NCBI GenBank assembly: GCA_916610825.1
Contig: OU744446.1
Location: 12,706,538 to 12,770,537 of the forward strand
Origin: Haliclystus octoradiatus
Lineage: Eukaryota > Cnidaria > Staurozoa > Stauromedusae > Haliclystidae
DNA length: 64,000 nt
Direction of reading: 5' to 3'
The notes beneath the pieces were generated by a model, which did not search any database, was not told where the DNA came from, and saw only the letters and a program-made list of their open reading frames with translations. Positions 15,301-26,115 of the stretch are shown in pieces; positions within the stretch are counted from its first letter, which is position 1, and each line of letters begins with the position of its first letter. Position numbers and translations under genes: made by a program.

Positions 15301-18300
15301 AGGTAAAGAGGTTAGTATATCTGATGCCACTGTATTATCAGTAAGACTGGTGTCTGACGGTGGAGGCATGCCTCTCCTGCAATCAGCTCATGTCCACAAT
15401 GGGTGTATCATACCACCCAACCACCTATACCACATTCTCAGGCAGTTAAGTTTGAATTAATTCAGTATCAGCAATTATATGATAATTCAATATCAAAGAT
15501 ATCGACAAATAATCTCTCGTTAATTAACGCATCGCTACCTTACCAAATCGAAATCAATTGTAAATTTGATTTAAGTTTCTAGATTCAATGTCTACCATCT
15601 ACAATACAGAACAATATTGTGAATTTGGTGAAAACCTCTTTTAACAAAGGACTTAATTATGCATACAGCTCATTTTGCTGTGCTAAGCTCTATATTCTAG
15701 TCCCTATTTTACCTTAATAAAGCAAATCCAAGCAGCCGTTAACAGTTCTTACAAATGTGAGTCAATTGTGTAGTATCAACAACTTAACGACAAATGAAAT
15801 ATAAACATAATTTCCGTAGTACAGTGAAACATGTATATAGCGGCCAGCTACGAGAGGTAGATAAATTGACCATTATAGACAGGTGGCCTTTATATACAGG
15901 TTTAATTCAATAGAAAATACTATTTTAGACATTGCAAGAATGACCACTATAGACAGGTGGCCGCTTTGTAGAGGTGACCGTTATAACAGGTTTGACTGTA
16001 TACTTTTACTCATCATTATTATATGTAGGCCTATAATTGCATATGTATGGTTACTAATTTACTATGGTATATCATGTTAAGTATACATATTATTATTATA
16101 TTTATAGCCCACTTTAATGCTTATTTATTATACTGTACTAATATTTCTTGAAAAATGTTTTCTCTGTGAATCATCTTAAATAGTTAAAATGAATTACTGT
16201 TATTGGTTATTGATATTGCAGGATGATATTGTGCAGAGGGAAACGGATTCCAGTAATTGAAGAAAGGTAAATAATACCAAAACATGTAAATTATCTGTCA
16301 TGTAATTCATGTCACTAAAACAAGTAGTTCATGAACTTTGAAAACATTCATGGACATTTTATAAACAGTTCATTAACCGTTCATAAACAGTTCACAAGTA
16401 GTTCATAAAAATTGAGCCATTTAACGTTTGTGGAACGTTTTCGCAAGAGTAACTATTACAAGTAGCGTTCCCACATATGTAATAAAATTTTGTGACAGGG
16501 TTACAGTAATCATTGAGTATGACAGAATGGCTTGGTTACATATCACAAAACTCACACAAAAATGACGAACCGGGCACACTAAATTCACATTCATATTCCC
16601 AATGAAATGATGAAATCAAAAACAAAAAATAATTGTTTAGATTTATGCCAAAATGTTGCTGACTTTTGGTAACTTGCTATTGTCAAGAAATTGCAATATT
16701 CTGGCTTCATCAATAGTTCATAATTTATTTTTCATTAGTGACAGCAATTCAGATGAAGAAAACTTGGACCAGAAAGTGACAGTTGTCAAAGCTAGACCTA
16801 GCACAGACCAAAAACAAGAAAGGTTGAGTAAATTAAAATCATTATCCGAAACAACAGTTTATACAAACCTTTTATGAACTGTCTGTCTGTCAATGGAAGT
16901 TAGGCCATTTAACTTTCATAAACTTCCGCTCACTCACAGGAGGGTGCATGAATTTAAAAATAGGATTGAAACTGAGAAACAAAGTTCTTCATGAAAATTG
17001 GGCCATTTAACATTTGTGAAATGCTTTCACAGGAGTAACATTGCAAGCAACATTCCCACAAATGTAATAAAATTTTGTGACAGGGTTACTTAATCATTGA
17101 GTATGACATAATGACTTGGTTACTTATCTTAAAGTTCGCATAAAAATAACGAACATGTCTCACTAAATTCACATCCATATTCCCAGTGAAATGATAAAAT
17201 CAAAAACAAAAAAATAGTTGTTGAGATAAATGCCAGTATACTTTCGATAACTTACTACTGTATTGCCAAGAAATTGCAATATTCTGGCTTCATCAATAGT
17301 TCATAATTTATTTTTCATTAGTGACAGCAATTCAGATGAAGAAAACTTGGACCAGAAAGTGACAGTTGTCAAAGCTAGACCTAGCACAGACCAAAAACAA
17401 GAAAGGTAGAGTAAATTGAATTCATTATCCGAAGCGACTCAATGTTTTTTTCTCATATCAATGTGTCAGTTAGATTTTGCTGTTTTCATAATGTAAGGCA
17501 ACCATATGTTTTGATCACAACAGCTTAGACCAATACAGTACTTTCTCACAGTTGTACATAAATGTGACTGAGTCGAATTTCATTTTTCATATTGGAGTGT
17601 TTGCAATATTGATTACTGCATATCAGTCTTATTTCATTTTTTATGATAAGGTGTTCATCAAGCAATATACGTTCTTCTCCTGATAAAAACCCTTCAAACC
17701 AAACAAGTAAAGACAAAGCGGTACTTGCCAAAAACTCGCAAAGAAAAAGAATTAATATTTCTGATGAAGGGGAATCATTAACATGGTCTTCAGCTGACGA
17801 AATGGAGATGTTAGGCTTTGTCAACCCGCCTGATCAAGGTATACCCTAGAAGCATGTTTAGGCATGATAAATAGATTGTGTATACAGTGAAACATGTATA
17901 TAACAACCAGGTACATAAATTGACCACTATAGACAGGTGGACTTTATAAACAGGATTAGTTCAATAGAAAACACTACTGAATTCTAAACAATTGCAAGAG
18001 TGTGACCACTATAGACAGGCGGGTGCTGTATAAAGGTGATCGCTATAACATATTTGACTGTGGTAAAAGTTAATTATGGATCATCCATAAAATACTTTTG
18101 CAAAGGGCAAATGAAGCCAACATTTTCTCAACATTTGTTCAAATTTCATTCGGCCACCCCAGCCAGCATTTTTCCAGCATTTGCACAACATCACGATCGG
18201 TGTAAGCAAGTATAAGTTTGTGAACGTTCCACGTGGGTTAAGAATGCAGATACTGCATAGTGTTCATTATATTACTCGAATAAACAATTTATTTTGTTTG

Positions 18301-19777
18301 AATATAATATAAACAAATGATTGCATCTTTGCATGTACATTATCTTATAATTATTCCATCGTAGTTTCATTGTGGAATAGTACATCGAATTAATTAATGA
18401 GTACCATCTAAGGGTTGCGGATGGAATGGTCCAGAGGGATTTGCATTGTGGGTAGCTGCGGCGCATCGTTGCGCATTGACCATCAAGGCCTATCTACTAT
18501 GAAATCTGTTGAAATTGATCTGCAGTGTCGCGGCTGAGGTCAACAAAGAGCGTTTAAAATCATTGCTCTCAGCGAAAAAAGCCACTCCTCTAGAAATGGA
18601 GGAGTAGTACGGGTGCCTTCGGTAGGGCAACACCGTCTACATTACTTACTTTTTATTTGAGCTGTCAAGTTTGCCCGCCTATCAATCAAAATCATTTTGA
18701 TTATGATGATAATATTCATTGGGGATTTGATTGATTTAAAAAGAAATGAACACCTCTTACCCTAATCCTTAGAGCCTATAGTGCAGCCTTGGTTTAGTGG
18801 TTAGGGATTCGGACCTCGGTCCGCAGGTTATTGCGGGTTCAATCCCTGGCAGAAGCACTATTGGTTGGCGTCAGGAATGACATCTGGCCATAAAAATCGC
18901 ACACACATCAAATATATTAATCAATTTAACCAGCCACCCTGATAAAAAAGAGCTTCAAGCTTACCTGGCTTATGGATAAAGGACAAATACGAAATAAAAA
19001 GTACAAACGCTACATAATTTATACAGGGGTGTACTCATGTTTGGGGTAATAAGTTTATGCATTTTGCAGAAAGTCTTCTTGTTAAACTACTTACATGCTT
19101 CACAGCTCAAAACGTACTTAAATTGAAAACAGTCTAAAAATTTCAAATGATATAAACGTTTCAATTCTGACTGCTCTGAAATTCAGTTGGACATTCCTGG
19201 AACTTGGAAAAAATGTATGGCGAATTTAGAATTTCATTATAAATTCATTATAATCTCTCAAAGTTTTTGCGAGATTAGCTGGGAGGAAGCTAACACGAAG
19301 ATGAAATAATTTGATTGAAAACTATTGGGAAGGAGTAGAAGGAGTTGATAAAGTTTGAATAAAGTTTGATACATTATTTGCTTTAATTAACGGAATGTCT
19401 TGTGAATATTTCAGTCAAAACGCAAATTTCCCAAATATGTTTTTGATGGCGTTTGATTGATATTCTCTAGTGCAATTGTTCATCACTGTATATTCTGTAT
19501 AATGATTATAAGCACAGATCGTGGTATGCATAACATTGAATTTGGATTATTGAATAACTTTTTTATTTTGGGCTATCTTCCTGTAGCAGTACCTTTAACT
19601 CGCAAGTCGCCACAAAAAAAGCGAAGAAGGTGGAGTGCAGGCGAAGAAAAAATGTTAAGAGATGGTGTGCAACTTTATGGCCAAGGTAGTTGGTCTAAAA
19701 TATTAAAACACTTTAAATTCATAGATCGAACTTCTGTCAATTTGAAAGATAAATGGCGCGTTCTCATGAAAGAATAA
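348..19777 (+). CDS. TERF: Telomeric repeat-binding factor (TRF1/TRF2-like), 11 exons
   Basis: Inferred shelterin DNA-binding protein for duplex telomeric repeats in the nucleus. Exons: 348-534, 6381-6604, 7871-7951, 10712-10864, 11522-11565, 14555-14767, 16222-16266, 16739-16822, 17322-17405, 17651-17838, 19587-19777. All junctions are GT/AG and the phases agree, giving about 497 codons. The first five exons resemble the helical TRFH dimerisation domain (e.g. SLESYFDVCSAFLKLMF). The linker is acidic (SENSEDEDENDS) and partly duplicated. The last exon is a Myb domain with a basic lead (KKRRRWSAGEEKML) and the telobox-like core VNLKDKWR, ending at the stop as TRF proteins do. AATAAA overlaps the stop. 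The size lies between human TRF1 and TRF2. The Myb exon is near certain, the TRFH exons good, and exon 1 (first ATG after an in-frame stop at 312) least certain. An upstream exon is possible. Confidence 0.82.
854..1136. mobile_element. hAT-like MITE with perfect 8-bp target duplication
   Basis: A 283-bp element whose ends are inverted repeats of about 31 bp, beginning CAGAGCCATCTATTTAC. It is flanked on both sides by TGTAAAAT (846-853 and 1137-1144). The 8-bp duplication and CAG terminus fit a non-autonomous hAT element. There is no coding capacity; the two overlapping short reading frames inside are mirror shadows of the inverted repeat. Confidence 0.85.
1186..2289. mobile_element. Non-autonomous DNA transposon with GTAGGGGAGACC-type ends
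   Basis: The left end GTAGGGGAGACCGGGT and the right end (read inverted, GTAGAGGAGACCGGGG) are terminal inverted repeats. Related motifs (ggggtgacttcgg, tccgaagtcaccc) recur subterminally. The flanks TGAATAAA and TGAATTAT match at 6 of 8 positions, as for an aged 8-bp duplication. About 1.1 kb long with no convincing gene inside. Confidence 0.7.
2865..3238 (+). mobile_element. tRNA-derived SINE, full length, with 14-bp target duplication
   Basis: The head has tRNA-like pol III boxes (A box in GATTAGCTCAGATGGCAGAG, B box GGTTCAAATCC). The body contains a CCACTCCTC...GAGGAGTGG hairpin, and the 3' end is GACACCGTCTACATTACATTAC. It is flanked by perfect direct repeats TTTAAATGATCAAA (2851-2864, 3239-3252), which define the ends and show retroposition. 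Four further copies or fragments of this family lie in the window. Confidence 0.92.
3253..6380. other. Rest of TRF-like intron 1, no gene seen
   Basis: AT-rich sequence with several TAGGCCTA palindromes (near 3923, 4568, 4877) and a weak TTCATGAAC-type repeat near 6183-6250. The short open frames here have no recognisable domain or splice context. Confidence 0.5.
7455..7836 (+). mobile_element. tRNA-derived SINE, full length, with 14-bp target duplication
   Basis: Same family as 2865-3238, with B box GGTTCGAATCC. Flanked by TTAATTTGGGTATA at 7441-7454 and 7837-7850. It sits just upstream of the TRF-like exon at 7871, so insertion nearly reached the splice acceptor without disrupting it. Confidence 0.92.
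8546..9179 (-). mobile_element. Truncated Penelope-like element remnant
   Basis: The minus strand (about 9060-8824) reads as the start of a Penelope GIY-YIG endonuclease region: a Cys-rich lead (CNCQKKELCP), then SIVYNTTVTENE and YIGLTENTFKTR, after which the frame is lost. Downstream on the same strand, near 8600-8565, is a degenerate hammerhead core (CTGATGA, GCAAC). The ends are inverted repeats (ACATTCATGTTTGCTGCTC near 8548 against GAGTAGCAAACATGAATGT near 9160), as expected for inverted pseudo-LTRs. No reverse transcriptase remains. Confidence 0.65.
9180..10711. other. TRF-like intron 3, remainder
   Basis: AT-rich. Near 9825 there is an isolated GTCTGATGATCGC motif followed by a disrupted AAAAC, probably a decayed hammerhead/Penelope fragment. 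TTCATGAAC-type repeats occur near 9990 and 10235. No exon is supported. Confidence 0.4.
11566..14554. other. TRF-like intron 5, no gene seen
   Basis: AT-rich intronic DNA. The open frame at 12080-12382 has no recognisable domain, and I see no matching splice sites. A TTCATGAAC/CCACTTGACGTTCAT-type repeat lies at about 14120-14210. Confidence 0.45.
15252..15286. repeat. Short perfect hairpin in TRF-like intron 6
   Basis: GGAAGAGGGTGGG is followed, after a 9-nt loop, by CCCACCCTCTTCC: 13 perfect pairs in otherwise AT-rich sequence. Function unknown. Confidence 0.8.
15822..15998. mobile_element. MITE with CAGTNAAAC inverted ends and TA flanks
   Basis: About 177 bp. The left end CAGTGAAACATGTATATA and the right end (inverted, CAGTCAAACCTGTTATAA) are imperfect inverted repeats flanked by TA, fitting a Tc1/mariner/pogo-type MITE. 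Inside is GACCACTATAGACAGGTGG. Related copies lie at 17885-18060 and about 37333-37508. Confidence 0.8.
16400..17405 (+). repeat. Tandem segmental duplication containing a coding exon of the TRF-like gene
   Basis: Two direct copies of about 0.45 kb (roughly 16400-16822 and 16990-17405) each end in an 84-nt exon (16739-16822, 17322-17405). I see no difference between the two exons, including the flanking ttcattag acceptor, while the intronic parts have diverged by scattered substitutions and small indels. Both exons start and end in phase 2, so including one, both or neither keeps the frame. They encode an acidic 28-residue block starting SDSNSDEENLDQK. Confidence 0.9.
17885..18060. mobile_element. 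MITE, second copy of the CAGTNAAAC family
   Basis: Same ends and internal ACCACTATAGACAGG motif as 15822-15998. The left flank is TA; the right flank has decayed (TG). Confidence 0.75.
18392..18650 (+). mobile_element. 5'-truncated copy of the tRNA-derived SINE
   Basis: Starts inside the SINE body (GAGTACCATCTAAGG) and runs to the CCGTCTACATTACTTAC tail. The tRNA head is missing, as for incomplete reverse transcription. Confidence 0.85.
18782..18995 (+). mobile_element. Second tRNA-derived SINE family
   Basis: The tRNA-like head has A box TGGTTTAGTGGTT and B box GGGTTCAATCC, followed by a body with GGCGTCAGGAATGACATCTGG. Sequence unrelated to the first SINE family. The 3' boundary is approximate and no clear target duplication was found. 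The head does not form a complete tRNA, so I do not call a tRNA gene. Confidence 0.7.
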
Positions 19778-19990
19778 AAATATTTATTTAATGCTATGTA
19801 AGATAATATTTAGTTAATTTTTAGATAAGATTCGAGTTAATGCTCGTGACAGATTGTTGTTTATTTGACTCTTGTCTCAGTTTACTAATTTTCAATTGTT
19901 ATTCTTGTTATTTATGTAGTTGTTGTATTACAGCTGCTGCTGATTGGTCAACCAATAATGAGTATTCTTCATTTTGGAATTTGATTAAAG

Positions 19991-20188
19991 GGTTACTGCA
20001 CAGCAGCCTTGTGTTTGGGTTCTCTGATACCAGCACGCGGGATATTGGACACGATGTTGGATGTTGGATGAGACACAGAAAGCATCAGAAAAACAAGAGC
20101 CTGTAGGATGAGTGTTTTTCAACTTTCGAGTGTCTCCTAACATCGTTAGTATCAGAGAACCCAAACACAAGGCTGCCGTGCAGTAACC
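19991..20188. mobile_element. Foldback MITE with about 40-bp inverted repeats
   Basis: The left arm (GGTTACTGCACAGCAGCC...) and right arm (...GGCTGCCGTGCAGTAACC) pair over about 40 nt with one or two mismatches, around a centre of about 115 bp. It lies just downstream of the TRF-like gene. No clear target duplication. Confidence 0.75.
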
Positions 20189-20959
20189 GTTTGTGTCTTT
20201 GTGAAATAAAACATATTTTGATTATTTTTAGACGAATTTAACATTAACAATTATTTCGAACGCTATGATTTTGATCTATCTTGTTTCTCATTTCTGCTAT
20301 TTTGCAAGCTTTTGCCGGTTTTGTAGGGTTTTTTGTCACTGAACAGCTACTTTAACCAAACAAAATGACGCGAAAAAGAAGAATGCCTTCAATTACAATA
20401 TCCTGGAATATATATCATCAACGATACTAGCATAATTCAAATTTTTATTTACAATTATTTACAAATTTTGTATGTTTTTATCTCTCATGATGTCTAAGTT
20501 TTTGTGACGTGTGTGTTCCAAACACGGGCGTAGCCAATCAAATCACTAGAACAACATTCGAAAATCCCTCGAGTTTTACAAAAGGGATTTACAGTGCAAA
20601 GAATTGTTGACGACTCTGTAGTGGCCTCGCATATAGTGTATTTTCACATCAGGGGTTTTCGCTGTCATTGAAGCTGTAAATTTCGTCTCAATTCAATCTA
20701 ATCCGAAAATTTCCAAATCTATTTCAAATTTCTAAATCCAGGAAGTTATGAATTTGTTCCAGATTTTCCCAAAGGGCATTTCTAGTAACATAGTCACTGT
20801 GCTTCATCAGAATGAGTTAAGCAACAAAGACTGTAAATCACTTAGGATGTAATTGCAGATAGTGAATTATAAATATGTATGCAGCGTATACATTTGATCT
20901 AGAAAGTAGGCCGTACCTTGAAATTTTGTATCCATTTCTATTAAATTATTGATTATTTT

Positions 20960-22000
20960 AAAGTAAAGGATTAAATCCGCATGCAAACGTCTTTCCCCAA
21001 ACTATCTAGATTTAAATTGCTTAAACGTTCTTCATAACTCTAGCTCTGGTTCAGGATCAATGGTATATAACATTCTCTTGGTATATTTCCGTTGAATTGC
21101 TTCAATGAAGTCGATGTCTGTGACGTCAAGACCAAATTTGGGACCCAATACTCAAGTAACAAACATCTGCTTTAAAAAGGAGCAGTGACGAATGCGAAAA
21201 ACACGACTGATCATCTGTGCCCTAATGGAATAAGAATTCCTAGGTCTCTCATTTCTGTTATCGATTGTAATTCAGCATTGTTAATATAATACGGCTTGCA
21301 TTTGTCGTTAGAGCCAATATGTAATATTTTGCATTTTTGAATTGCCATTGTCATTAATTGATTCCTTTCAGCCCAGCCCATTATTCGATCTAAATCGTTT
21401 TGCAATTTGCGATAATCAGTAGTAGAATTCGTTTGAAAATATCTTGCAATTACCAGCATGCAGTCTATACTGTATCACAATCTTTGATGACATCAACAAG
21501 ATCGTTTATATACAATAGGCGGAATGATTTTACATTCCAACAAACGTTCATGGCTAAATAGAATAAATGACTATTTAGCAAAATTAGGACTATCAATTAA
21601 GCAATTAACATCAAAAGATATTTCACATAAGAGCACTCAAAAGCAGCTGATGAATTTGATAAAAATTGCGCTAGAAAATAGATATATCCAGAGATTTTCA
21701 AACCACCAGATTGTTGAAGCAGAAAAAGATAATTTTGCTGACAGAATCGGGAGGAAATTTGAATTCTAATCTTGCCTCTTTTTAACAAATACTGGGCGAA
21801 GAAATGCCATTACAAAATTAAGAACTAGCTCACACACACTGAGAATACAAACTGGACGATACAAATTAGAACATGCAGATTCTGCAACAACGGCAATTAA
21901 GGGACGAATCTCATTGTCTCTTTTTCTGTTCGATCAACGCTACCATTGGTCCCAGTACTGACCCTTGAGGCACACCTGAATCAACTTCTGTCCACCTGAA
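20960..22000 (-). mobile_element. LINE remnants: minus-strand RT split by a plus-strand LINE 3' fragment
   Basis: On the minus strand, near 21990-21910, a non-LTR reverse transcriptase motif SGVPQGSVLGPM is readable. The same RT resumes at about 21510 with YINDLVDVI and continues at 21459-21211 (LQNDLDRIMGWAERNQL, ELQSITEMRDLGI). Between them, on the plus strand at about 21530-21900, lies a LINE ORF2 C-terminal fragment (KLRTSSHTLRIQTGRY). Frameshifts and stops show both are dead. The CR1/Jockey-like class is an inference. Confidence 0.7.
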
Positions 22001-22701
22001 TATTGATCGTTTGACAGTATACTGTTGTTCTTTGTCTTCTTTGAGTTGAAAAGAAATCTGTCCTTTCCACTATGAAAATCTTTTTCGAAATCTGAAATCA
22101 GTCATATCCGGGGTTGAACTATAGTACTCTAGTACTGAGAATTGAAGTTGATGAAGTAACTGTAGCTGCAGTAGCCTATAATTTGGAAATACAATTAAAA
22201 TAAATCAATTGTATACATGCAAATTGGCAAACGTTTTACAGTTATAATAATAATAATAATTCTGTTATGTATTGTATATATTGTTACGGAGGCTATCATT
22301 TTGAAATCTTAATCAATTTTTCTGTGCACCATATTAATCCATTGATCCATTCCATTCACTATGCAATGCTTTTTGTCTGATATGGTCATCCTTTTTATTG
22401 AGCATTTGCTATATATAATTATATATGTTATTTATTCATATCAAAAGCTGGATAAATACTATATCATTCAGTCATTTTTGCCACCGGGGAGCGGGTTTGA
22501 GTTGGATTATGCAATACCTTTCGGAACCTTTGAAGAGGGTTACAAAACTATCAAGGTTCCTATATTATACTCTACTGATATAGGCATTACCTATATGTTA
22601 TGCTTGTTTCTTCAATTTCATCTAATAAATAAAGCTCCAATTTTCATCAAATCAAACAGTCACATATTAATCGCGAGTGTGCAGTTAATTAACTCCCAAA
22701 G

Positions 22702-22870
<169 letters not shown>

Positions 22871-23389
22871 TGTAATAATAATTTTAATAATACTAATAGA
22901 CTAAAATGTATTCGTAATTTCGTAGCCTGCATATTTTCAAATAATTATCCTTTGCTAGCCTTCTACCGACACCGTACGATAGATATTGTTATCGAGGCTA
23001 CATACGCATTATTATTTAATTATACAAGATACCATTAAATTATAATTACAGTGAAACTTTCAAGATGAATCACTAGATTTTGACGGTGTACCATGCAAAT
23101 TTCACTGTCTTTGTATATGTTACGTTAATAAAAAGCAAGAAATAATTCTTATACTGTTAATTCACGGCCGTGCATTCTGGGGTGTGACACCCCCAATAAA
23201 ACATATCGACTTACACAGTATTTCGGGCAATCTTGAGACGAAAAATTGCGGAATCGTGCAATTTTTAAGATACTACAGTACTGAAGCTACTAATTATGCA
23301 AATTCCCCGCCTCTTTTCCGGGCAAAATTGACAATCCCCTTCGGTCATAAGTATGTAGCTACATTCGTGAATAAATGGTAGTATCCTAA

Positions 23390-24410
23390 AATTACTAAAG
23401 CCGTTATCTCAAATCGGCCATCGGTTCTAAAATAACTAAAGCCGTTATCTCAAACTGGCCATCGATTCTAAAATGACCAAAGCCGTTATCTCAAATCGGT
23501 CATCGATTCTGAAATGACTAAATCCGCTATCTCAAATCGGCCATCGATTCGAAAATGACTAAAGCCGTTATCTCAAATCGGTCATCACTTCCATAGTTTC
23601 AAAAATGACTGAATTCGTTATCTCAAAAATTCCTTTCTACAAAAGCGCGTAAATATGGCTAAAGCCGCTATGTCAGAGCCATTCAAATTTGCAACTTATC
23701 AGTTGCAATTATCTTTTCAAAATCGGAATCTCTCTATTTAGAATATTTATTCTCGTTTCATTCTTGGTAAGATAGCTTCCGTTAAATATTCGGCAGCCAA
23801 TCAAAATAATCTTGAGACAAATCAAACCAATCAAAAGCTCTCCTTCAAAGCGAGGTTCTTCTACGTAAAGCTTCTATGGAAGTGGAAGTTTACTTCCCTT
23901 TATTTGCCAGTCAAAATTTTTGACAAATAAATCAACAAAAAGCTGCATCTTTGTATATAATCGGTCAGAATATCGGGCCGATTTGAGATAACAGCTGGCT
24001 CTCGTTTATGGCGCTGTTATACTGTCTGGAGTTGATGTAATTATATGTTATGTAAACATTAGTCGACTAAACTGCAGTTATCTCAAATCGGTCATCACTT
24101 CTAAAATGACTAAAGCCGTTTCTCAAATCGGTCACTGTTTCAATAGGGGACTGAAGCAGTTATCTCAAAAAATCCTTCTTACAAAAGCATCTGCAAAATG
24201 ATCCCAAAGCTGGTTTCTCATATCGGCCATCACTTCTAAACAGACTAAAGCCGTTACCTCACATCTTACCACGAATCAAGCCAATCAAAGGCTCTCCTTC
24301 AAAGCGAGGTTATATTCTACGTAAAGCAGCATCTTTGCATAGAATCGGCCTGGATATCGGGCCGATAAGAGAGAGTGGCATTTGAGATAATGGCTGGCTC
24401 TCTAGAGGGA
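23390..24410. repeat. TCTCAAATCGG tandem-repeat region with duplicated blocks
   Basis: Units of roughly 43 bp built on AAAGCCGTTATCTCAAATCGG and CCATCGATTCTAAAATGACT repeat five or six times at 23395-23640 and return, more diverged, at 24077-24260. A second motif (CTCTCCTTCAAAGCGAGGTT...CTACGTAAAGC) occurs at about 23838 and 24290. Two rounds of duplication are implied. No terminal structure was identified. Confidence 0.8.
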
Positions 24411-26115
24411 TATCCAACAACTCCATACAACACCATAACAAAGAATGCGTGTCGTAATTGTTTAGATCTTATGCAATTATTTCTTTCATAGCTCTTGATT
24501 GGATTCAAATCTTATCATCAGATATCGGATAAACAATAGAGAACTGAATAGAATTGTAAAACTTGTATAAACTCATTAAAGCGTAACTACAATAGACATC
24601 GAAACACGAAATACAAAGAAAGATATTTTATTTATCGACAGATACAGGAAGAATTGATCGAAGGACGAAAAACCGTGAAGAAACAGCTAGCAGTTAAACA
24701 GGTACATCCAATCAATCATATTTGTATTTTATATCATGCAACAAATTGTCTTGTGAAATCAACTTGAGAAGGATTTCTATTATATGTATATTATCTAAAT
24801 AATGTAAAAAATTATGCTGAAGGAATTAATAGGGAATGTTAGCATTTAGAAAGATGCTGCTCTTGTTGATGCTGCAATTGGGTTTGCACATAAACACACT
24901 CAAACTTGATGACTTTTCAAACTTTGACTTCAAATCTAACTTTCAACTTTAATATAACGACACATAGATTTGATTTACGAAAGTCAATTAATAATTTATT
25001 TTATTTAGTTTAAAAAATACAATTTCCAAATTTAGAATAATTTAGCCTGGGGTGTAACCACTATTTGAAATAGATAGTTAGAAGATCCGATCTTCCATTA
25101 ATGGGATTCGATCTTAAGCTAAATGCATAAGCAACAGAAAATAATATCGGGAAAGAATATATAATATACAGTCTGAGTAGAAACGTGCACGAATATCAAA
25201 TCAATTCGACAATTCCTCATTGATAAATAGATTAACGTACGTAAAATTCTTAAAAAAAAGTAAATCCAGAAAATCCCAATGCAATCATTAATTTTGTTGT
25301 CATGACAAATAAATATGTAAATGACACAACTTGTACCCATATATAGAACTATAGTATATGTTGTTGTAATCCTATGTTTTATGACTTATGATGTTTCACA
25401 AATTGGCATGATGATGATATTCAATGTACGATGTATATTCATTTTCAAAACACTCATCTGCCTTTAATGTAAGAAAGCTACAATACTTATTTTGAAAATT
25501 TTAGCTTGTATATGTTGTTGTTGTTGTTTTATTGGTCAATATTTTAAAACTGGAAGGGCGAATAAAGGGTAAACCTACAGCCCCCACTAATTACGTACCG
25601 GTACCGCCCTTTTATTGATTATATGTGATATCATACTGCTGCATAATAATTGAAAGGAATATAACAGGAATGTCTTTTTTAGCAATGAAGAAGGATAGCT
25701 TTGGATGTAAAACTTTTTTGACCCGTGAATTGAATGGATAGCTAAATTAATATCAAGCATATTTCCAATCTTGGCATGGAATTTATTGTTTTATTTTACA
25801 TACAGGGATTTTGAAGCTCTCTATAAGACTTTTGTACCATACTTTATTTTGTTAGAAAAGAAATGCAAACAGTAAAATAATAAAAACTTTGAAGCTGATG
25901 ATGGTTTAATTGAAAACAGAGGTCACTGTCTAATGGCCTCTATTTAGCTTCTGATGGGGTTGTTCGTTTTACACTGAAGCAATTACTTTCTCAAATAGGG
26001 AGGAAAGCAAGTGGAATTTTGATTAAAAAAACCATAGTTGGTGTTCTCCTATCTCGAAAATAAGATGTTAAGGGTTGGATGATTAAATGCCTATTTTCTT
26101 CCTTGCAGTCTGACA
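24411..26115. other. Intergenic region upstream of the first P450
   Basis: No gene recognised. A strong splice acceptor (cttccttgcag) ends 6 bases before the P450 start codon at 26116, so an unlocated 5'-UTR exon probably lies in this interval. Confidence 0.45.

Noticed and set aside
15176-15460. 94-codon frame with a Pro/Ser-rich middle
   Set aside because: No recognisable domain, overlaps other frames, and lies in a TRF-like intron next to a hairpin; kept only as intronic sequence.
18782-18860. Possible tRNA gene
   Set aside because: Good A and B boxes but no acceptor-stem pairing and a SINE-type body follows; called a SINE.
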